Source of the DNA: JANNOG01 sp050329835 | Lineage (GTDB): Bacteria; Actinomycetota; Actinomycetes; Actinomycetales; JBBAYJ01 | Assembly: GCA_050329835.1 (NCBI GenBank) | Contig: JBHJOJ010000289.1 | Location: forward strand, 1 to 7,134 | DNA: 7,134 bases | Direction: 5' to 3' | Part shown: positions 1 to 4,544 of the stretch, in pieces | How positions within the stretch are numbered: position 1 is the stretch's first letter | Layout of the letters: every line of letters begins with the position of its first letter | Program-made: the position numbers and the translations under genes | The notes under the pieces: generated by a model | Databases searched by the model: none | What the model saw: only the letters and a program-made list of their open reading frames with translations | Told to the model about the DNA's origin: nothing

Positions 1-643
1 GGCGGCACCGGCCGCGGCGCCCGTCACGCGCGGTGCCGCGGGGTCCTGGGCGGCCGTGACCCGCGGGCGGGCGGTGCTGGGCCTCGCGGCGATCGTGGTG
101 GCCCAGTTCGTCATGGTCCTCATGATGAGCATGACGCCGGTCCACATGGCCGACCACGGGCACGGGCTCGGCGTCATCGGCTTCGTCATCGGCGCCCACA
201 TCGCCGGGATGTACGCGTTCTCGCCGCTCGCCGGGTGGCTGACCGACCGGGTCGGCCGGGTCGCCACGATCGTGTCGGGGGCCGGTGCGCTGGCCGCGGC
301 GGGGCTCCTGAGCGGGCTCGCCGACCCCGACGCGAGGGCGGCCCTCACCGTCGCGCTGTTCCTGCTCGGCCTCGGCTGGTCGCTGGCGCTGGTGGCGGGC
401 AGCACGCTGCTCACCGACTCCGTGCCCCTCGAGCTGCGGGCGAAGGCCCAGGGCAACGCCGACCTCGTGGTCGGGGCCAGCGCCACCGTGGCGGGCGCCG
501 GCTCGGGCGTCGTCCTCGACCTCGGGGGCTGGGCCACCATCGCCACGGTGACGGCCGCGGCCGCCGTGGTGATGGCCGCCGCCGTCCTCGCCCGGGGCCG
601 GGCCCCGGCGGTCGACGAGGTCAGCCCGCAGCCAGTGCCGTGA
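1..643 (+). CDS. MFS transporter, C-terminal half (5' end outside window)
   Basis: This is an inner-membrane transporter of the major facilitator superfamily. The reading frame is open from base 2 with no stop, so the gene begins upstream of the window and 213 residues are visible. A GTG at 56 is internal, not a start. The visible part corresponds to about TM7-TM12: a hydrophobic helix around AAIVVAQFVMVLMM, a second helix ending in the loop motif GWLTDRVGRV (the G-x-x-x-D-R-x-G-R signature that opens the second half of many MFS proteins), then four more hydrophobic segments, including LFLLGLGWSLALVAGSTLL and the alanine-rich last helix. The tail after the last helix is short and soluble. The substrate cannot be told; drug or metabolite efflux is common for this type. 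It converges on the nitroreductase gene, with 16 bases between the stop codons. Confidence 0.9.
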   Translation, partial: AAPAAAPVTRGAAGSWAAVTRGRAVLGLAAIVVAQFVMVLMMSMTPVHMADHGHGLGVIGFVIGAHIAGMYAFSPLAGWLTDRVGRVATIVSGAGALAAAGLLSGLADPDARAALTVALFLLGLGWSLALVAGSTLLTDSVPLELRAKAQGNADLVVGASATVAGAGSGVVLDLGGWATIATVTAAAAVVMAAAVLARGRAPAVDEVSPQPVP

Positions 644-659
644 GGAAGCGCGCGACTGC

Positions 660-1226
660 TCAGAGCAGGAGCTCGGCCACCGGCCGGCGGGTACGCGGCG
701 CCCGTTCCCGCTCGACGACCCGGGGCGGCAGGTCGGCGTCCGGGTCGTGCCGGCCGATGGCGACGACGACGACCGGCACCACGCCGGGGGCCAGCGCGAA
801 CTCCCGCCGCGCGGCCTCGGCGTCGAACCCGCCCATCTGCCGCGCCGCCAGGCCGAGGGCGTGGGCCTGCAGCACCAGGTGCGTGACCGCCTGGCCGGTG
901 TCGTACCAGGCGTGCCCACCCTGCTCCCCGTCCGGGCCGGCGGCGGCGGCGAGGACCAGCGCGCTCGCGCTGGTGGCCCAGATCCGGTTCCCGTCGGCCA
1001 GGGTCGTGACGAGACGGTCGAAGGCGGGCTCGCCCCGCCGGGTGACGAGGAAGCGCCACGGCTGGCTGTTCCCCCAGCTGGGAGCCCAGCGGGCGGCCTC
1101 GAGCAGGCACGCGACGGTCTCGTCGTCGAGGCGGTGGGACCGGTCGAACGCCCGGGTGCTCCGGCGCCCGGCGAGCAGCGGGTGCGGCGAGGGCGCGGCG
1201 CGCCCGGGGGTGAGGGTGGCCGTCAT
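660..1226 (-). CDS. Nitroreductase family protein (FMN-dependent oxidoreductase)
   Basis: A cytosolic NAD(P)H- and FMN-dependent reductase of 188 residues with the start used here. Near the N-terminus is RRSTRAFD (residues 21-28), the phosphate-binding arginine/serine motif. It is followed by ARWAPSWGNSQPWRFLV (45-61), the classic APS-x-x-N-x-QPW segment that contacts FMN. AHALGLAARQMGGFD (121-135) forms the conserved glycine-rich region, and a C-terminal RTRRP (178-182) matches the usual arginine cluster. The ATG at 1226 is preferred over an in-frame ATG at 1244 because GGAG lies 5 bases upstream of it, whereas the longer start has no purine-rich site. The natural substrate (nitroaromatic, quinone or other) cannot be read from sequence. 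It starts 29 bases after the stop of the DUF1990 gene on the same strand, so the two may share a transcript. Confidence 0.92.
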   Translation of the reverse strand: MTATLTPGRAAPSPHPLLAGRRSTRAFDRSHRLDDETVACLLEAARWAPSWGNSQPWRFLVTRRGEPAFDRLVTTLADGNRIWATSASALVLAAAAGPDGEQGGHAWYDTGQAVTHLVLQAHALGLAARQMGGFDAEAARREFALAPGVVPVVVVAIGRHDPDADLPPRVVERERAPRTRRPVAELLL

Positions 1227-1231
1227 GCCCA

Positions 1232-1235
1232 CTCC
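1232..1235 (-). promoter_or_regulatory. Ribosome binding site deciding the nitroreductase start
   Basis: On the minus strand GGAG stands 5 bases before the ATG at 1226. The alternative ATG at 1244 is preceded by ACCTTCC, which cannot pair with the 16S rRNA tail. This favours the shorter, 188-residue protein. Confidence 0.7.
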
Positions 1236-1255
1236 AAGACTCATGGAAGGTTCAA

Positions 1256-1789
1256 CTATTCCGGGTGGCCGATCCGCCGGGCGGCGCGCAGGTAGGCCTG
1301 GGTGGCCGCCTCCTGCCCGAACCGCGCCAGCGGCGCCACCGAGGCGACCCAGGGCCGACCGGGCCGGCTGAACGCGTCCACGCTGAACGTCACCGGCGCG
1401 TCGTCGCGGCCGGGGTCGGTCTCGACGAGGAAGCGCGCCTCACCCTCCTCGACGTGGCCGGGGAGGGTGCCGTAGGCGAAGCCGCGGCGACCGGGCTCGT
1501 CGACCAGGTAGACCACCCGGCACGCGATCGTCAGGGGAAGCGGGCGCAGCGGCCCCGGGAGGAACAGCCGGACCTCGCGGCCCTCCGCGACCGGCCCGTC
1601 GGCCTCCACGGTGAGCCCGGCGCCCCGGTGCACGTCCCACCGCAGGAGCGCCTCGGCGAGCCGGTCGAAGGCGGCCCGCCCGCGGCCGGCGACGGTCGAC
1701 CGCGACAGGCGGTCGAACCCGTCGGGCACCCGGCCGCCCCGGGTCCCGCCGATGTCGGGGTACTGCAGGGGCGGTGTCCGCTCGGTCAC
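1256..1789 (-). CDS. DUF1990 family protein
   Basis: A 177-residue soluble protein of the DUF1990 (UPF0548) family, whose biochemical role is not established. Recognisable family features are the N-terminal LQYPDIGGT (8-16), WDVHRGAGL (51-59), the central CRVVYLVDEPGRRGFAYGTLPGHVEEGEARF (90-120) with its typical GFAYGTLPGH core, DAFSRPGRP (138-146) and the end LARFGQEAATQAYL (154-167). The length is normal, so it looks complete. The start is a GTG at 1789 without a clear Shine-Dalgarno site. It is kept because the conserved YPDIGGT begins only ten residues later. No signal peptide or membrane segment is seen. The nitroreductase gene follows 29 bases downstream, and a perfect palindrome lies 9 bases upstream. 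Confidence 0.9.
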   Translation of the reverse strand: MTERTPPLQYPDIGGTRGGRVPDGFDRLSRSTVAGRGRAAFDRLAEALLRWDVHRGAGLTVEADGPVAEGREVRLFLPGPLRPLPLTIACRVVYLVDEPGRRGFAYGTLPGHVEEGEARFLVETDPGRDDAPVTFSVDAFSRPGRPWVASVAPLARFGQEAATQAYLRAARRIGHPE

Positions 1790-1798
1790 CGCACCAGT

Positions 1799-1820
1799 GT
1801 GCCGCCCGGCCGGGCGGCAC
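1799..1820 (-). terminator. Perfect 22-bp GC-rich palindrome, probable hairpin terminator
   Basis: The 22 bases are their own exact reverse complement: a 9-bp stem GTGCCGCCC/GGGCGGCAC around a GGCC centre. The element begins at the base after the TAG stop of the small membrane protein gene. No T-run follows on either strand, which is common for hairpin terminators proposed in high-GC actinobacteria. Its position directly after a stop codon favours termination. It is also only 9 bases before the GTG of the DUF1990 gene, so an operator or leader hairpin acting on that gene is possible. Confidence 0.6.
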
Positions 1821-2027
1821 CTACGCGGTGATCAGTCTGAGGGCGTGGAAGACGACGTACGCCGGCCAGACCAGCGCCTGGAGCAGCGCGAGGACGACGT
1901 CCCAGAAACCGCCGCCCGACTCCCGGACGAAGTACACGGCGGCCCCGACGTAGGCGACCACGAAGAAGAACCCCCAGGGGCCCGCTCCGCGATCGACGAC
2001 CTTCACCCGTCTCGACTCGTCCGCCAT
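1821..2027 (-). CDS. Small two-helix membrane protein, function unknown
   Basis: A 68-residue protein that I do not recognise as a named family. A charged N-terminus (MADESRRVKVVDRG) precedes a first hydrophobic helix at about residues 17-35 (rich in F, V, Y and A) and a second at about 41-63 containing LALLQALVWPAYVVFHAL. A short loop with RESGGG lies between them. Both ends would be on the same side of the membrane. The ATG at 2027 is well supported: GGAGGT lies 4 bases upstream and a sigma70-like promoter lies about 30-60 bases upstream. The reading frame stays open further upstream, but that part is low-complexity Arg/Pro/Gly sequence antisense-like in character. A perfect palindrome directly after the stop suggests it is transcribed on its own. 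Confidence 0.85.
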   Translation of the reverse strand: MADESRRVKVVDRGAGPWGFFFVVAYVGAAVYFVRESGGGFWDVVLALLQALVWPAYVVFHALRLITA

Positions 2028-2031
2028 GGCG

Positions 2032-2037
2032 ACCTCC
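2032..2037 (-). promoter_or_regulatory. Strong Shine-Dalgarno site of the small membrane protein gene
   Basis: GGAGGT on the minus strand, 4 bases before the ATG at 2027. It fixes the start of this short gene, which could otherwise be lost inside a longer open frame. Confidence 0.8.
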
Positions 2038-2058
2038 GCAGGACCGCTGCCGGAACCG

Positions 2059-2086
2059 ATCATACGAACCGGGCCCCGCTCGTCCA
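2059..2086 (-). promoter_or_regulatory. Sigma70-like promoter of the small membrane protein gene
   Basis: Reading the minus strand, TATGAT (2064-2059) is a five-of-six match to the -10 consensus, and TGGACG (2086-2081) is a four-of-six match to the -35, with a 16-base spacer. Transcription would begin near 2052, giving a leader of about 25 bases that contains the GGAGGT site. A TATGAT is rare by chance in DNA this GC-rich. No operator is evident. Confidence 0.6.
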
Positions 2087-2102
2087 GGGCCTTCGTGCCC
2101 TG
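2085..2102 (-). terminator. Possible weak hairpin terminator after the diiron protein gene
   Basis: The minus strand has CAGGGC, a 6-base loop and GCCCTG, starting about 11 bases after the TGA of the diiron protein gene. The stem has 6 bp and no T-run follows. It overlaps the -35 element of the next promoter, so it may be chance. It is listed because it stands where a terminator would be expected. Confidence 0.35.
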
Positions 2103-2113
2103 ATCGCGGCCGG

Positions 2114-2980
2114 TCAGGCGTAGGCGGCGTCCACCGTCCGCCGCAGGGCCTTGGCGACGAACGGGGGCAGGCGCAGCCCCTGCTCCCCGCGGACCAGGAG
2201 GTCCTGGGCGACCCGCTGCACCGGCACCGCGATGTCGCTGAGATCCCGGCCGCCCCCGACCAGGGCGACCGCCGTGCGCCCGAACGTGGCGCGGTCGGCC
2301 CCCGCGGTGAGCCGGGTGCGGACCCCGATCGGCTCGTACGTCCGGGCCCGGATGACCCGCGCCAGGGCCAGCTGCCAGGCCGCCATCCGGTCCCGCAGCG
2401 CCAGCGCCGAGTTCCGGTAGAAGGCGTAGTGCCCGGACTCCTGCTTGCGGATCGGGGCGACGGCCGTGTGGGCGAACCCGCGCTCGCCGATCTCGAGCAG
2501 CCGGTCCCGCAGCTTGTCGTACCCGACCGCGGTCAGGCGCTCGTGCATCGCGCCCATCGAGTGGTACAGCATGAGCAGCACGTCCGACACCCCGGGGATC
2601 GCGGACAGCCGCCCGGTGACCCGCAGCGGCAGGCTCACCGTCGTGAGGTCGGGCTCGCTCGGCGGCAGCCCGAGGTGTGCCTTGAGGGTCTCGAAGACCT
2701 CGCCGTGGGGCAGCTCCTGCTCGGCCCAGATCCGGACGAAGCGCTGCGTCTCCTCGCTGGCCCCCGGCAGGAAGGCCGCGATCTCCAGCAGGTTGCGCTC
2801 GACCTCCCGCTCGACCCGGGCGAAGTAGTCGAGCGTGGGGGCGAGCCGCTCGCGGACGAGATCGGGGCGACGGACGTCGAAGTCGACCGTCGCGAGGTCG
2901 ATGACGCCCTCGGCCTCCATCCGGTCCAGCTGGGCGCCGAGGTGCGCGGTGCTCGGGGCTGCGGGGGTGCTGATGCTCAT
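2114..2980 (-). CDS. Ferritin-like diiron protein, acyl-ACP desaturase type
   Basis: A 288-residue, mostly helical, soluble protein. It carries two E-x-x-H motifs in the layout of stearoyl-ACP desaturase: RIWAEQELPHGE (E89, H92), resembling the family's EENRHG, and RKQESGHYAFY (E181, H184), resembling DEKRHE. Between them MHERLTAVGY (E147) matches the conserved Glu of FQERAT, and an acidic helix REVERNLLEIAAFLPG supplies a candidate sixth ligand (E57 or E60). A full diiron site is therefore plausible. Overall similarity to characterised desaturases is modest by eye, so the substrate (acyl-ACP or other) and the reaction (desaturation or hydroxylation) are inference. The ATG at 2980 is preferred to a GTG at 2989 because the AGAGGA site lies 10 bases from the ATG but only 1 base from the GTG. 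It follows isochorismate synthase by 70 bases on the same strand, with no clear promoter between. Confidence 0.75.
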   Translation of the reverse strand: MSISTPAAPSTAHLGAQLDRMEAEGVIDLATVDFDVRRPDLVRERLAPTLDYFARVEREVERNLLEIAAFLPGASEETQRFVRIWAEQELPHGEVFETLKAHLGLPPSEPDLTTVSLPLRVTGRLSAIPGVSDVLLMLYHSMGAMHERLTAVGYDKLRDRLLEIGERGFAHTAVAPIRKQESGHYAFYRNSALALRDRMAAWQLALARVIRARTYEPIGVRTRLTAGADRATFGRTAVALVGGGRDLSDIAVPVQRVAQDLLVRGEQGLRLPPFVAKALRRTVDAAYA

Positions 2981-2990
2981 CGGGGACACA

Positions 2991-2996
2991 TCCTCT
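2991..2996 (-). promoter_or_regulatory. Ribosome binding site deciding the diiron protein start
   Basis: AGAGGA on the minus strand. It ends 1 base before the GTG at 2989, too close for use, and 10 bases before the ATG at 2980. This favours the ATG and a protein beginning MSISTPAAP. Confidence 0.55.
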
Positions 2997-3050
2997 GTTC
3001 GTCACCGGCGTCCGTGCGGATGAACCTGTGCGCCGAGGCGGCCGACCACG

Positions 3051-4331
3051 TCAGCTGCCCAGCGCCTCGCGCATGGGCACGAGCTTGGCGGTGGACTCCG
3101 CCAGCTCGGCGTCGGGGTCCGACCCCTCGACGATCCCGCATCCCGCGAGCAGCCGGACCTCGCGCCGGCCGGGCGCGAGCTGCCCGCAGCGCAGGGCGAT
3201 GCCCCACTCGCCGTCCCCGGTGGCGTCCAGCCAGCCCACCGGTCCGGCGTAGCGGCCCCGGTCCATGCCCTCGGTCTCGGCGATCACCTGGGCGGCGACC
3301 TTGGTCGGGGTGCCGCAGACCGCCGCCGAGGGGTGCAGGGCGGCCGCGATCCCCAGCGAGGTCGCCGTCCCCCGAAGGACGCCGGTGACGTCGGTGGCCA
3401 GGTGCATGACATTGGCCAGGTGGAGCACGTAGGGGCGGTCGGGGACGTCCATGACCGAGCACAGCGGGCGCAGCGCCTCGGCCACGCTGCGCACCGCGTA
3501 CAGGTGCTCGGCCAGGTCCTTGCCCGACCGGGCGAGGGATGCCGCCAGCGCGAGGTCGGCGGCGTCGTCGCCGGAGCGGCGGATCGTCCCGGCCAGCACA
3601 CGGGAGGCGACGCGCCCGCGCTCGGTCCTCGCCAGCAGCTCCGGGGTCGCCCCCACCAGGCCGTCGACGGCGAACGTCCACGTCGTCGGGTAGCGCCGGG
3701 CGAGCCGGGAGAGCAGCACCCGATCGTCCAGGGGCTCCGGCGAGCGGGCCAGCAGGTCCCGGGCCAGCACGACCTTGTCGGCCTCGCCGGCCGAGATGCG
3801 CCGGACCGTGGCGGCCACGGCCCGGCGCCACGCGTCGCTCGAGAGCGCGCCCTCGGTGAGGGTGACGCCGCCGGGCTCGCGGCGGGGGACCGCCCCGGGG
3901 GCCGGTGCGAGCTGCGGCGCGGGCGCCGCGGCGTCGATCGTCGTGAGCCACGCCCGGTCGCCGTGGCGGCCGACGACGGTCGCCGGCACGACGAGCGACC
4001 CCCCGGAGGGGGAGTCGTCGGCGAAGGCGAACGAGCCGAACGCGACGAGGCCGCTGCCGCGGCTGCGGACGTCGTCCTCGACCTCGGCAGCCGCCACGAC
4101 CCGTCGCCATTCGGCCCCGGCCTGGGCGAACCGGTCCGCACCGGTGGTGTCGACCCGCAGCGCCTCGCCCCACCCGACCAGGCCCTCGCCCCGGCGCACC
4201 CAGGCCAGGGCCCCGGGGTGGGGAGGCATCGCGAGCAGGTCGGGCGGCTCCGGCAGCGGCACGGTGCGGACCACGAGCCGCGGGAGGGCGGCCAGGGCGC
4301 TCCCGGGTTCGGCGTCGGCCCGCGCGGTCAT
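3051..4331 (-). CDS. Isochorismate synthase
   Basis: A cytosolic Mg2+-dependent enzyme of 426 residues converting chorismate to isochorismate, the entry step to menaquinone or to 2,3-dihydroxybenzoate/salicylate siderophores. The C-terminal chorismate-binding domain is intact. GEADKVVLARDL carries the catalytic lysine (K186), VGATPELLART the catalytic glutamate (E231) and VLAGTIRR follows it. DLAEHLYAVRSV has the metal-site EH (275-276). HLANVMHLATDVTG, LHPSAAVCGTPTKVAA, RYAGPVGWLDATGDGEWGIALRC and LLAGCGIVEGSDPDAELAESTAKL complete the signature. This agrees with isochorismate synthase rather than anthranilate or aminodeoxychorismate synthase. The length is usual for the EntC/DhbC/MenF group. 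No other men or siderophore genes are in the window, so I give no symbol. The ATG at 4331 is chosen over a TTG at 4415, whose extra 28 residues look non-coding; a leaderless promoter fits this ATG. Confidence 0.93.
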   Translation of the reverse strand: MTARADAEPGSALAALPRLVVRTVPLPEPPDLLAMPPHPGALAWVRRGEGLVGWGEALRVDTTGADRFAQAGAEWRRVVAAAEVEDDVRSRGSGLVAFGSFAFADDSPSGGSLVVPATVVGRHGDRAWLTTIDAAAPAPQLAPAPGAVPRREPGGVTLTEGALSSDAWRRAVAATVRRISAGEADKVVLARDLLARSPEPLDDRVLLSRLARRYPTTWTFAVDGLVGATPELLARTERGRVASRVLAGTIRRSGDDAADLALAASLARSGKDLAEHLYAVRSVAEALRPLCSVMDVPDRPYVLHLANVMHLATDVTGVLRGTATSLGIAAALHPSAAVCGTPTKVAAQVIAETEGMDRGRYAGPVGWLDATGDGEWGIALRCGQLAPGRREVRLLAGCGIVEGSDPDAELAESTAKLVPMREALGS

Positions 4332-4338
4332 CGGGATC

Positions 4339-4344
4339 AGAGTA
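4339..4344 (-). promoter_or_regulatory. Putative leaderless promoter of isochorismate synthase
   Basis: On the minus strand TACTCT fits the actinobacterial -10 pattern TANNNT and lies exactly 7 bases before the A of the ATG at 4331. That is the spacing at which transcription would begin on the start codon itself. No Shine-Dalgarno sequence lies in the bases before the ATG, which fits a leaderless message. No convincing -35 element is visible. Confidence 0.5.
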
Positions 4345-4435
4345 TGTGAACGCCCGCACAAGCGGCCCGGGGGGTCGAGCGGCAGGACCCGCGCGTGACC
4401 ATCACCACACCCCAAGCGCCGCTCCCCATCCCACC

Positions 4436-4463
4436 CGTGATCGTCGACTTATCGACGATCACG
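4436..4463. repeat. Palindrome unit 1 (12-bp arms, CTTA centre)
   Basis: Perfect arms CGTGATCGTCGA and TCGACGATCACG flank CTTA on the plus strand. It is the longest and most exact of the four units. Its centre is the reverse complement of that of unit 2 (TAAG), so units 1 and 2 are in opposite orientation. Confidence 0.9.
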
Positions 4464-4469
4464 ACGGCG

Positions 4470-4493
4470 TGATCGTCGATAAGTCGACGATCT
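4470..4493. repeat. Palindrome unit 2 (9-bp arms, TAAG centre)
   Basis: Perfect 9-bp arms GATCGTCGA and TCGACGATC flank TAAG. An outer T on both sides breaks the palindrome at the tenth base. It is separated from unit 1 by 8 bases. Confidence 0.9.
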
Positions 4494-4520
4494 GGACGAG
4501 ACACGCCGACAGTCGTCCCA

Positions 4521-4544
4521 TGATCGTCGATTAGTCGACGATCT
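4521..4544. repeat. Palindrome unit 3 (9-bp arms, TTAG centre)
   Basis: Arms GATCGTCGA and TCGACGATC flank TTAG. On the minus strand its centre reads CTAA, whose TAA is the stop codon of the glycosyltransferase gene (4533-4531). Confidence 0.9.

Noticed and set aside
56..58. GTG as start of the MFS protein
   Set aside because: The same frame is open to the window edge, and the visible protein is only the C-terminal half of a 12-helix transporter.
656..668. CTGCTC-A-GAGCAG as a terminator between the convergent genes
   Set aside because: The loop would be a single base and the stem is weak once opened. It lies over the nitroreductase stop codon and is probably chance.
1245..1260. TAGTTGAAC before the nitroreductase as half of a regulator site
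   Set aside because: Only one half-site is present and it overlaps the DUF1990 stop region. No inverted partner was found.
235..1371. Long plus-strand open frame
   Set aside because: It is Arg/Pro/Ala-rich with no family likeness and overlaps the MFS gene and the antisense of the nitroreductase. This is typical of stop-poor GC-rich DNA.
3333..4349. Plus-strand open frame opposite isochorismate synthase
   Set aside because: Its translation is low-complexity, while the minus strand encodes a complete, well-conserved enzyme.
4332..4415. TTG at 4415 as a longer start of isochorismate synthase
   Set aside because: The extra 28 residues show no family likeness, and the ATG at 4331 has a matching -10 box.
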